From contig NC_039362.1 in assembly GCF_003573695.1 (NCBI RefSeq), positions 14,280,063-14,344,062 on the forward strand: a DNA stretch of 64,000 nt, given 5' to 3'. The position numbers were made by a program, and so were the translations under genes. Below are positions 9,867 through 20,880 of the stretch, one piece after another. Numbering within the stretch: the first letter of the stretch is position 1; each line of letters starts with the position of its first letter. This DNA is from Papaver somniferum (taxonomy: Eukaryota; Streptophyta; Magnoliopsida; Ranunculales; Papaveraceae). The notes beneath the pieces were generated by a model that worked only from the letters and a program-made list of their open reading frames with translations, made no database searches and was not told the origin of the DNA.

Positions 9867-12197
9867 TGTTAGAGCACTGCTCGGTCGGACTCGCAAGCGT
9901 TGCTAAAACTATATAAGTCTTGATTTCTAGTCTATGAATAGCTAAGTCTCGGACTAGGATAGAAAGTGTAGTTGAGATCTATAATCCAAGGTGTTCATCA
10001 TGCAAAGATGAAGAACTACTCAAGGAACTGGTGGAACTTCATCGACAAAAATATATGTGGAGACTTGAACTTATCTATCACTCAAAAGTCTACTTTATCT
10101 CCTATCTTGAGACAAAAGTCGTATTGCTATATAGACTATGATTATCCACATGTATTATTTCGAGGTGAGTTTATCTCGCTTATCTATTTCTATAAATATG
10201 TGTTGGTAAGCTTTCGCTTTGACCAAGTTCATCTTTACTAGTGACGAAAGTCATATTAGTTTCAATCACTTGAAAATCGCTTTGACGAAAAATAGTTTGT
10301 GAACAACAACTATATAACGTCCTCTAAGAATGTTTCAATGATTCAAATGAGAGTTTAGAATACATAACCATGATTGGATATAAACATTGTGAGACAACTC
10401 ATATGTGTGTAAGTCCAATATCCTTGAACCAAAGTACGCGTACTTTGCTGCTCAGGATAACCGGAACTAAAGTCCGCGTACCAGTACGCGTACTGCTGAA
10501 AGTTCACATCCCGTGAATTTCTGCTGGAGTTTGTGAACTGAAAGCAAACTTAATCCGGGTACTTAAGTCCGCATACCAGTATGCATGCTTAATTAGGTTA
10601 TTTTCTAAAAACAGATTAATTCGTGAACTAAGACATTTATATTTTAAGGGATGCAATCTTTGCAAACCGTGGCTATAATATTCATGAATCGATTCGAGTG
10701 AATCAAAACTATTTTTGTTTCGATTGTGTCTTGTATACTTCTACGAGATCTAAGCAATTGAAAAACTCTCTAACTAGTTCATTTGAGTCATTTGAACTAG
10801 TTGTGGTAAAGAAGAATAAGGTTGATATGAAAGTGCTCATATGGCTAACCTATGGTTAATTACCGTTGAACCAACGACTTTTACACGTTTAGGTATGGTT
10901 ACTCAAACTTAAATGAAGTTACATTTCATGTGTGTATATCAAGATAAGATTCGATCTAACGTTTGAAAGATATTAGCTTGAATCTAATCAGGTTTTCATC
11001 TAACGGTGAATATTGAATGCTTTGTTACCAAGGTAGCATTGATTGCAAACCCTGATTTTAAGACTATATAAAGGAGAACTCTAGCAACTGAGAACCTAAT
11101 ACCCACACCTCTTGTGTGATACTAGTTGTAAGATAGAGTCGATTGTCCTTTAACTTTAGGTTTCTATCGAGACCCTATAGGTTAATGACTTAAAGACTTC
11201 ATTGGGATTGTGAAGCCAGACCCAACTATTTTCACTTGTTGCGTGGTCTGATCTTGCTATTTCTATCGTATTTGTAAGATTGGCTCGAGATTAATTTATC
11301 TGATAGGCAAGATATAAAAGTAGTCACATACATCTTCGTCTCATCGTTTGTGATTCCACAATATCTAGTTTCGCCATCATACGATTTAGAATATTGTGAG
11401 GTGATTGATAATTCTAGGCTATTCTTCGGGAATATAAGTCCGGGTTATCGATTGGTTCCTGTTCACCTTGATTTATCAAAAGAAGGAACAAAACTCGTAG
11501 GTATTTCTGTGGGAGACGGATTTATCTATTCCTATAGACTTTTCTGTGTGATACAAATTTTTTTATTAAAGTCTTCAACTTTGAGTCGTAGCAACTCTTA
11601 GTTGTGGGTGAGATCAGCTAAGGGAATCAAGTGCGAAGTATCCTGCTGGGATCAGAGACGTAAGGAGTGCAACTGTACCTTGGATCAGTGTGAGATTGAT
11701 TGGGGTTCAACTACAGTCCATACCGAAGTTAGTTTGCAGTAGGCTAGTGTCTGTAGTGGCTTAATACAGTGTGTGTTCAATCTGGACTAGGTCCGAGGTT
11801 TTTCTGCATTTGCGGTTTCCTCGTTAACAAAACTTCTGGTGTTTGTGTTATTTATTTTCCGCATTATATTTTGTTATATAATTGAAATATCACAGGTTGT
11901 GCGTTGAATCGATCAATTGGTAAACCAACCTTTGGGTTTTTATTGAAATTGATTGATACTTGAACTTGGTCTTTGGTACCGTTCAAGTTAAATTTCTCTT
12001 GTGTTCAATTAGACTCGCAGATTTCTATTTGCTTGAGTAAGTATTGAATCGAGAAATTCAGATATAACTCCTTGATATACTTTTTATTAAGATTGAGTTT
12101 GACTGTCTAGTTGATTCTCTTAAAAGTATATTGGATTTTGTCTATACAGATTGCTAAGCGAAATATTGGGTGTGGTTGTTAGACCCCCGCTTTTTCA
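9867..12197 (+). mobile_element. 3' LTR of SIRE-like copia element (2.33 kb)
   Basis: Begins TGTTAGAGCACTGCTCGG and ends CCCCCGCTTTTTCA, the same ends as the LTRs at 32708-34859 and 38657-41044 (minus strand). It contains a TATA box (11065-11072) and a cluster of GTACGCGTAC and AGTCCGCGTAC motifs at 10435-10600. Bases after 12197 belong to an old gypsy LTR, so the copia element inserted into that LTR. Confidence 0.9.
11065..11072 (+). promoter_or_regulatory. TATA box of SIRE-like LTR
   Basis: TATATAAA in the context AGACTATATAAAGGAGA. TATA-like boxes lie at the equivalent place in the minus-strand LTRs (33836-33843, 39787-39794 and 51406-51413), always about 1.1 kb before the LTR end. Confidence 0.55.
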
Positions 12198-13430
12198 ACA
12201 AAAACATGCTTTATGGACCATAGACGTTGAATTAGGTCATTGATGACTGTAACATATCATTATACTAGCTGGAGTACTAATGATAGTTGAATGACTTAGA
12301 TTGATAAGCATATGTTAATGATATTGCTAGATCGATCATAAACCATTATGTTGGTGTGTTGAGCACTTGACAGGAAGTCGTAAAAATATTCATTGCTAAA
12401 TCATAGAAGGTTCATCGCCTTCCATGTGTCATGAGTCAGTTGAAGGACAAGGAGAGATTTAAAATAATGACAGACTGACGAACCAATTGTTGGTCGACTG
12501 ACCAATTGAGTATTGGTTGATGAACCAATAAAATATTGATAGTTAAATCAATATAAAATATTATTTCTCAAATATTGATAGTTGAATCAATATTGCCAGA
12601 AGTGGCACAGACGATTTTGAACCTTATTAGCCGAGCCAACACATTGCTAGTTGAAGAAATTAGAGTATTGATAGATGGAGCAATTGATAGTCAAAGCAAT
12701 TACTGCTAGTCAGAGCAGATACTGCTTGATCAATGAATAACTGGCAACAAGACCAAATGAAGTATTGATTAAAATATTTATTGTTGGATCAATGTCAAAA
12801 ATATTGGTGTTTGAACCTGTTCAGAATATGCTTGACAAAGCATTATGTTCAAAACCGTAATTTTGATTAATGGATGATTAATTGAAAATCAACCAATTGA
12901 TGAGAGATAGATCGGCTACATGAGGCGATAAACTGACCATGTAGTTCCTAGATACTCGACAGAGCATTCACCAAAGTCCTTTGCAGAGCAGTTGGTCTGT
13001 GGATAACTAATTATTAATTGTTTAATTATTATTAAAATAGTGCTTGACTGAGCATTAGGTAGTAAAACCTAATTATGGAAGAAGGAGGGACCGTTCAAGG
13101 GGTGTGAAACGGGCCCTAGGTGGTCGTGGGACCGTCTAATGGTGAATGAATCATTTTTCCAGTGCTGGAGAGAGCTTGAACCAAATATGAATTGTGAATG
13201 ATTAATTAGGTCATTAATCGTCAAAGAAGATGTGATCGGCTTCTACAAGCCATGGGGCCGACCATGACCAACCATGGTGGCATGCCCATGTCACCATGTT
13301 GTCCAGAGACCAATCCTAAGAATTTTGGTATTTTCTGATGGTCCATCGAGCATTATTTCATCTTTTTATGAAGAATTTGAGTTTGACTGAAACTCTTCAA
13401 TGCAGTTTTGTGTTTAAAGACATTAAAGGG
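12198..13430 (-). mobile_element. Old gypsy LTR fragment, part 1
   Basis: A strongly diverged copy of the same gypsy LTR, in the orientation of the copy at 16464. The best match is 12890-13420 against about 17810-18330: GAGAGATAG, the pair of forms around CATGGGATGATGGGC, the GCATTAGGT-GATAAAACC segment and the GGGACCG...GGTCGTGGGACC segment. It contains many ATTGATAGTTGAATCAATATT palindromes. It is split from part 2 (15780-16463) by a reverse transcriptase fragment. The exact break is uncertain by some tens of bases. Confidence 0.65.
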
Positions 13431-13440
13431 TTTCCCTAAA

Positions 13441-15600
13441 GGGGAACCTCTTTTGGTTGAGATGAGTTGCGCGCACAACATCTTCTTGATTCAATAAGTG
13501 GACCGACAACAACAATCTCTGCAGATCTTCTCACCTTCATCACGGTTGCAGCTAATTTATGGCTTGCCGAAAAATGTGCTCCTGTTTTGGGAGAATTCAT
13601 CGCAAGTACCCCATTGAAACCACTGTTAAAGCTCGATTGAAGTGTTAGGCCTATAGTAGTAGGTACCATATGGAGCATACTAGCTTCCAAGATCACTACC
13701 ACTACAATTTGCAAAGAAATGATGAGGTATTTAGGTGACCACCAGTTCGGTATTGGTGTTTCCTGTGGTGAAGAAGCCATATTGCATTTATTGGAGACCA
13801 AAGGAAATAAAAAAAACACATCCACGTTGCTAATATACTTCAGCAGCGCCTTCAACTTGGTAGACAGGTCTGTCATCATCAATTAGGTGAGAAGTCAGTG
13901 CCCATCCATTTCCAAGAGGTAGAGTTTTGCTACTCTACACCAACACGTTTGTACTACTACCAATATACCTCATCTTCAGCTCAAGGTGTACAGCAGGGTG
14001 ACCCTCTTGGTCCCCTCCTATTTTCCTTGGCTCTACACCCTTCAGTTAAGAAAATTACTTCTCAATGCACCTTAGATCTTTATACATGGTATTTGGACGA
14101 AGAGTGGTGATACTCTTGAAGTCTCTAAATCCCTCACCATTATACAGAATGAAAGTAAGCTTCAAGGACTCCACCTCAACGTCAGAAAAACTGAATTTTT
14201 CTGGCCTACACAAGATCCTAGATGCTCTGAAAATGATGTTTTTCCAACCAATATTAGCAAGCCACAACCGGGTGCTAAATTACTAGGCGGACCTGTGAGT
14301 TTAAACATGGCGTTTTGTAGTGATATGATCATTTGTAGAGTGCAGAAAACAATTAGCATGGTGGAGGTAATCAGAAAATTCCGTGACCGACAGAACGAAA
14401 TATTATTGTTACGTAATTGCACCGGAGTGTTGAGGCTGTACTTCACAATGCATACAACAAATCCTCTATCATTTCAATAGGGGAAAACCCATTTTGATGC
14501 TAAACTATTCCAGTACTTAAGGCAGCTTATTACCGGTGACGAGGCTGGTTTTGCCCCCCTGCAACAGCGTCTTGCATCCCTGCCTATCAAACATGACGGC
14601 CTTGTTATTTATACTATGTCTGACACCATCAATCATTGCTTCTTAGCATCCCAGGTTCAGAAAAAGTATTTGCAGAAGACTATTTTACACAACTCCGCAA
14701 TCCCAGAAAGCAACTCCACTTTTGATCATGCCCTACAAACCTACATTCAGGTATGCGGTCTATATCCTTCCTCTTTCAACATCAACTACACTTACCCCCA
14801 TCCTATGAAGTCCATGGCAGTACATTACTTTGATGTTGTATTGGAGAAGATCATACCGTAAAAATTCAGATTATTAGATGGGGATGTTATTTTGCGGCAG
14901 TGCAATAAATCTAAACACGCTCAGGACTATCTATTGGCTATACCGATTGCTGGGCTTGGGCAATTCATCAGACCTAAACAATTCAGTTCAACATATACTA
15001 CAGACTTAATACCTTTGTTCGAGGAAAGCAGTTCATTCCCTTGTTGCAACAAAGTTATGGACATTTACGGTGATCATGCGGCACATTAAGCAAATGAGGT
15101 GGGTTTCAAATTTCGGCATGATCTCTTCCGTGATGTTTTTGCGGATATTTGCTACAAAGCAGTTGTTGCGCAAGAAAGGAAGTGGCTTTAGGATTTTTAT
15201 CTGAAAATTATATCGCTCTAAAGCCCGCTGATATCCTCGTGTACAACTGGGAAAATGGCCAAGACATTTGTTTCGATATCACAGGAGTTTCACCTTTCAC
15301 GGGAGGTGGCATTACTACCATCATTCCTGGGAAAGCAATCTCAAGGTAAATCAGCCGCAAACAACAAAAATATCTAGACAAATATATTACTAATTGTTAT
15401 GACCTTGGTATCCTAGCCTTCACTACTTTTGGCGAAGTAAATGATAACATGGTGGTATTGAAGAGATTAAAGAATTGTTTGCCGATCCATGACTAAATGG
15501 AAAAATAAGCGGTTCTTTTTTCATATAAAATAGACGTAGCTATTCAAAAAGGTATTGGAGCTCATCTTGTCGCTACCCTTCCGATTACCTCTGTGTAAGA
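13441..15600 (+). pseudogene. Dead non-LTR reverse transcriptase with endonuclease-like C-terminus
   Basis: Remains of one polyprotein are spread over several frames. RT fingers segment EFIASTPLKPLLK lies near 13590, then RPIVVGTIWSILASK. Motif A reads LLIYFSSAFNLVDR near 13830, where the usual Asp is Tyr. Motif B is GVQQGDPLGPLLF near 13990. Motif C reads WYLDEEW near 14090, followed by a stop. Downstream come KTEFFWPT, LASLPIKHDGLVIY and LLAIPIAGLGQ. At 15035-15240 lie CCNKVMDIYGDHAAH and KFRHDLFRDVF, then LKPADILV...FDITGVSP near 15220-15290 and DVAIQKGIGAHLVATLP near 15530. The last part looks like a Cys-His finger plus a PD-D restriction-like nuclease. That family reading is from memory of motifs. 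At least six stops or frameshifts break it. The 148-residue open frame on the other strand (13436-13882) is a shadow. Confidence 0.75.
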
Positions 15601-15779
15601 ACCTCCTTATATGATTTCTAATAAAATCCCATGGTGGCGGCCTTTCATTTAAAAGAAAAACTATTAAAACTATTAAAATAATATTATTTTGATATTTCTT
15701 ATTGTAGAAAGACACGATGGTTGCAAGATCACTTGCTTTGCTAACCATGTCATCCATGGAATAATATTTGGAAAAATAT

Positions 15780-16463
15780 GTAAACAAGAAGTTTTGATCA
15801 AAACAGGAATTCTTTGAAAGAGGAAACCTAATTAATAATAAAATAATATTATATTAATAAAATAAAAAGGAAAAGGTAGTGGGGGATCGATCGGCTAAAA
15901 TCGGCATACGGCTAGTCGGCCGGCTGTGTGGCCCCCACCCCATGTTTTTTATTATTTTATTAATATTTATTATTATTCCTCTCTCTTCATTTTCCTTGTT
16001 TGATGTAACTTCCATATACTTGTTTTGCCATGTTTTTGGACACTGCTTTGAGCATTATTACTAAATACACCCATGCCTTTTACTTGGGGCTTATTCGGGG
16101 TGCCTTTATTCCCGGAAGGCGCATATCCGTTACTATTCCATGGAATTCAGCTTATAAAATCCATGACTCTGAGTAAGTGAATATTAAGGTTTAATTATTG
16201 TATTTTTTCTAGCAACTTAACCGATAAATACTGCACTAGGTTTAATTAATTATTCGTTTAGTATAACAAGCAATCATTTTAGGACCATTTAGTTGATTCG
16301 ATATGAGTCAACAGTTATCATATTAATTCTTAATATAATTCTCGGGAATTTCAGATGCCCGAGATGAATTCTGAATTCAAATATGAAATGTTAAATCTTC
16401 CAGCTTAACTATAAAATACATGGAATATTAAAGGTTCTACTTCAGAATCCCTAATATTGCTGT
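15780..16463 (-). mobile_element. Old gypsy LTR fragment, part 2
   Basis: Continues the diverged gypsy LTR after the reverse transcriptase fragment. The block GGGGGATCGATCGGC...GGCCGGCTGTGTGGCCCCC at 15880-15945 is a GC island as in 18955-19020. It is followed by TTTATTATTATTT and a GTGCTCA-related stretch, as at 19021-19200. Between 15600 and 15780 there is AT-rich sequence that could belong to either. It is interrupted on the right by the complete gypsy copy at 16464. Confidence 0.55.
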
Positions 16464-16883
16464 TGTAGATGGGGAAAACGATTCGCTGGGTTTTTAGGGA
16501 AGTGAAGAGACGAGTGTGTTGCCGAGACTCCTCAACCGAGCAAATTGCTTAACCTCACACAGATGCACTGCAAAGGGAGTGCTTAGATTCGAGAGATCAA
16601 TCTGTAGGACTCCGGCCTAAACCAAGTCAATGGCCGTTCCAGAGTCAATTCGGTCGCAAAGAGGGAGATGGGTTGATCTATAGGAGGGAAGCTGAGAATA
16701 ATGTGGGATCAGTGATGATCAAGGATTGTGGATGTATTGAAGGTTTCTGCAATTTTTGGTGAACTGATGAGTTCGAATAAGTTCTGATAGATTGATGAAT
16801 TCTTGAGAGTAGTTACTCGAAAAATTCGACAATTGCTGATAGCTAGTGATCTTTCGTTGTCTTCAATCATGGATTCAGAGACT

Positions 16884-16891
16884 TATTTATA
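16884..16891 (-). promoter_or_regulatory. TATA-like box in gypsy 3' LTR
   Basis: TATAAATA on the minus strand, the counterpart of 7488-7495. The context AAGTCTCTGAATCCATGATT is shared. Confidence 0.45.
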
Positions 16892-17329
16892 TTGTCAGAG
16901 TCGTGAACACCTTGATCTATGTAAGTGTGACGGTTTCTTGAGTGATAGAGTGGGAAAGTGGGAGATCGTGGTGAAACCAGTTCCATATTGTGCGGAGACT
17001 TGGTTGATCATTTACCCACTACTTTGCTAACTCCTTCAACCGTTGACACGACTTACTCATATTTCTCGTTGTGGATGAATCCACGTGCTGTAGGCTGCCA
17101 TACCAAAACCCTAATTGATATCCCCCAATTTGACGTGATTGATGTCTCACGAATCGTGGAGTCTGCATGACAGACGTGTATTAATTAGTCAGTTTTTGAC
17201 TGATTAGACAGTGAGTCTAGGTTTTGTTGAATCGAGCATGAGTGATGAATGCTCAGCGATTCATGGATCAATCATGTAGTTCTCTGAAATGATATCAATA
17301 TTGTAGATTCAGTAATGAATTACTAACCA

Positions 17330-17600
17330 GTATTTGAGCGACTGAGCAAATATTGCTCAATTCGCGAACTATTGAATATTGAGAATTTGACGAGCAACTG
17401 AGCAATTACTGCTCAATTCGACAAATTAATGATTATTGATAATTTGACGTGCAACTGAGCAAGTATTTCTCAATTCGACAAATTAATGATTATTGATAAT
17501 TGGACGTGCAACTGAGCAAGTATTGCTCAATTCGACAAATTACTGATGAATTACTGAATATTGATAGTTGGATCAATATTTGAGCAACTGAGCAAGTATT
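17330..17600 (-). repeat. Tandem palindromic units in gypsy LTR
   Basis: Four to five units of about 62 bp share the core GAGCAAGTATTGCTCAATTC, whose centre GAGCAAGTATTGCTC is a near-perfect palindrome. The same array is at 27545-27830 in the partner LTR. Confidence 0.75.
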
Positions 17601-19744
17601 GCCCAATTCGAAGAATTATTTATTGGTGACGTGACCCAATAATAAAATATTAGTAGATTACCAAATATTATATGATTAAATCAGATGTTGGTTGCTGAAT
17701 CAACATAAATTCATTAGTGTTTGAATCTTGCTCAGAATGATGATTCGTGGAACATTTATTCGAAACCCTAATTTCAGATCAATTATCTGTTAATTGATGA
17801 ATCACTGAAAATAGGTCATGAGAGATAGAGGGGCCGCCCACATGGGATGATGGGCGTCCATGTGGTGCCCAGTGCTCGAGTGAGCATGCATCAGGGTCCT
17901 CAGTTGGAGAGTTGGTGAAAGAATGATGATTAAATGCCGGTTTCATCATTTATTGAAATATTGCTCGATTCGGCATTAGGTGATAAAACCCAATTATAAA
18001 AAGAGTGTGGGACCGACCAAGAGACCATGAGACCGGCTCTTGGTGGTCACGGGACCAGCTGTTGGTCGTTTGAGCAATCCCCAGGTTGGTTGGAGAGAAT
18101 TTGGGCCCAGTGTGAGCAATTGAGCACATTAGGTCAGAATTATGAAAACATGTGGGACCGGCTTTGTTCAAGCCCTAGGGATGACCCTGGTCGGTCAAGA
18201 AGGCATGCACGCGTTACCATGGTGTCCGTGTTTCCGTACTAAGAGTCAGTATTTTCTGATGTGCGTTCGAGCAACATTGTGAATTTTCAGAAGAGTTTCA
18301 TCTTGACTGAAATTCTTGATTTTTGTTGGAATGAGCATGTATGCTCAATTGATCAATATTTTGTAAATATTAAAATAAGATTATTTTAACATTTAAAATT
18401 GCCGTGAGAGGCTATCCGGTCGTGTGACCATGTTGGCTTTTGGTTTTTCACGATTCGAGCAAAATTTGAGAAATTACGACGAAATCATGATTTTTGCTCA
18501 AACCAAGGAGTTTCATGAATTGAGGAAAATAATAATTATAAAAGACTAGGGATTTCAAGGTGTGGGATCGGCCACTGCTAGAGCATGTCCGGCCGGTCAT
18601 GTTGCCCGGTCCCACAACACTTTTCCCTAATTTTATATTATTATTTTTCATGAAACCGTGATATTATGGAGAGTCCATGAGTTTTTGTTGAAACGGAGGA
18701 GTTTCATGAAATTGGGAAATAATAATTATAAAAGACCAAGGATTGTAAGGTGTGGGACCGGCCACGGCTTGGACATGGACGGCCGACTAGGTTGCCCGGT
18801 CCCACACACCTCTCCTAATTTTATATTATCATCTTTCATGAATCCGTGAAGTTATGGAGAATTCATGAGTTTTGCACAAACAAGGAACGTTGCTAAAATC
18901 AAGGAGTTTTCATGAGTTCATGAAAATAACAAAATAGGGCAAAATAATAGAAGAGACGTGGGACCGGCCACCGCTAGGGCATGGCCGGTCGGCCGGTGGT
19001 CCTGTCCCTTGGGTGCCTCCTATTATTTTATTATTATTTGTTGTTTTCTCATGTTTTGCGTAGGATTCCTCATCTATCCATATTTTTGGATGCTTGTTTG
19101 TGCATCCAGGTGCTCAGTCGTGCATCAATGTCGAGTACACTTGCACCATTTTTGTGGGACTTACTCAGCGATGATCCAGATGCCCGATTGTTGAGTATTT
19201 ATTACTAATTTATGAAATTCAGTGGAGAATGATTCATGAAACTGAGTAATAAAAGTGAGTAGTTGTTTATTATCAATCCATAGGATCAGCCGTGGATTCG
19301 ACCATGAATTCGGAATAATAGAGTCGAATATTACCATTCCATGGGATTGTGGATTCGACCATAGAATCAGATTAATTAAACATTACCATTTCATGAGATC
19401 AGCCGTGGATTCGATCATGAAATCGGAGTAATAAAATTATCTATTATCATTCCATGATATTAGTCGTGAATGCGATCACGAAATTGGAATAATGAGATCA
19501 TACAATTGTTTATTGCTATTCCATAGGATCAGGACGTGGATTCGACCATGGAATAGGAGCAATTGTTATTGCCATTCCATGGGATCAGGCCGTGGATTCA
19601 ACCATGGAATAGGAGCAATAATAGATCATTCTGGGAATACAATGGTAAATATCATGGCAGAATTAATCAATTGCAGAAGAGATATTAGCCAGTTAAAGCG
19701 TCACATCCATTCTGAATGGTGCATAGTCAGGGAGTCGCGGGTGT

Positions 19745-19990
19745 TGTTTACGACCTGAAGACGTTATTGCTCTCAATATACAGAGAACCGCCAGAATCTA
19801 TACACGGTCTCTCCACATAGTCAGGGAACACTGAGTGTCACCGACGTCCTGAAGGCGTTAATGATCTCAATCTACAGAGAACCACCTAATCGTTCTTCTA
19901 TGTGGAGGTGGGTCTCTCTCCTGCAGTCAGGGAACAGTGAGTGTCACTGACGTCCTGAAGGCGTTAAGCTCTCAATCTACGGAGAACCTC
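19745..19990 (-). repeat. Tandem units of about 100 bp in gypsy LTR
   Basis: Three units contain GACCTGAAGACGTTA / GTCCTGAAGGCGTTA, CTCAATCTACGGAGAACC and CAGGGAACAGTGAGTGTCAC. The partner LTR has the same array at 29870-30115. Confidence 0.7.
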
Positions 19991-20174
19991 CCAATTATGT
20001 TATTCTGCATAGAGGTCATGACGAAATGTCAGGTGTCTAACACTCAGCTAGTGGAGGCCTTTCGAGAACATGTTCATCATGGATTCGTAAAATATGAATC
20101 GTCACATACCTGAAGTCGACATGCAATATCATGATTTTACGGTTTTGTCATTTGTTGAAAATCCACCATCAAAA

Positions 20175-20187
20175 TTAAGTCCCCTGC
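20175..20187 (-). other. Polypurine tract of the complete gypsy element
   Basis: On the minus strand GCAGGGGACTTAA stands just before the 3' LTR, matching 4429-4441 of the other copy. Four bases separate it from TGATGG here. Confidence 0.65.
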
Positions 20188-20499
20188 TTAGTGAGGGACG
20201 GTCATGTTCCGCAGTAAGCATTAGATGGTGATTTTCAGTTGACGAGATCGGTGGTTGAACTCAGTCATACAAAGGTAGTCTCAGAATCCTCGATTTTCTC
20301 CAATGGTGTCATGTACGAGAAAATGCGCAGATAAGGACCCTGATAGGAAGATAGAGTTTTATCTCGTAAGCGTGGAGAGATGAGGCACTGCTGATTTGGG
20401 TGTTCAGAAGCTTAGTTATGGTCGGTTTAGGGTTCGCGGGACCAAGCGTAAAAAAGGAAACCCATGTTTTGGGAACAAACGCTTGTTCATTCGTTAGTT

Positions 20500-20880
20500 T
20501 AAGAAACAAACAAAATAGACTTGAGTCTAATGATAAAAATTTTGTCTATGCGCTTTCCCGGAAGCCAAAATTTTATTTTTTAAATATGTAAGATTTCACA
20601 AAAGGGAATAAACTTCTCGTTTCAAAAGTGGATGCTCATACGAGAGAAAAGCTTTTTTCTGAATAGACATGCGTGTGCGTCTGTTAGTAATAAAATTTTG
20701 TCTATGAGCTTTCATGAAAACAAAATTTTAAGACGTGAATATGCAGATTTTTACAAAATTAAAAGACTCTCGTTTCACAGACGAATGCTCGCGAGAGGGA
20801 GCAAAGATATATACATATATTTTCAAAGTTACATGAGTTTCACGTTAAAATGTATATTTTTGTAAAATCAATGTTTTGAT
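20500..20880 (-). repeat. Tandem duplication of about 160 bp in gypsy interior
   Basis: The segment with AAAATTTTGTCTATG, a CTTTC...AAAATTTTA stretch and CTCGTTTCA is present twice (about 20525-20660 and 20690-20815). The + strand copy has it once, around 3960-4110. A recent or copy-specific duplication is the simplest reading. Confidence 0.55.

Larger units (their letters stand above)
16464..20171 (-). mobile_element. 3' LTR of the complete gypsy element (3.71 kb)
   Basis: Reads TGATGGTGG...CCATCTACA on the minus strand. It is nearly collinear with 26678-30298, differing by point changes and small indels, for example an additional stretch near 17910 and an extra 60-bp unit near 19540. It contains tandem blocks at 17330-17600 (about 62 bp units with GAGCAAGTATTGCTC), 18555-19020 (GC islands), 19230-19625 (about 60 bp units) and 19745-19990 (about 100 bp units with TCAGGGAACAGTGAGTGTCA). 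Confidence 0.9.

Noticed and set aside
13436..13882. 148-residue open frame on the minus strand
   Set aside because: It is the complement of the RT fragment. The + strand shows recognisable RT motifs over the same bases.
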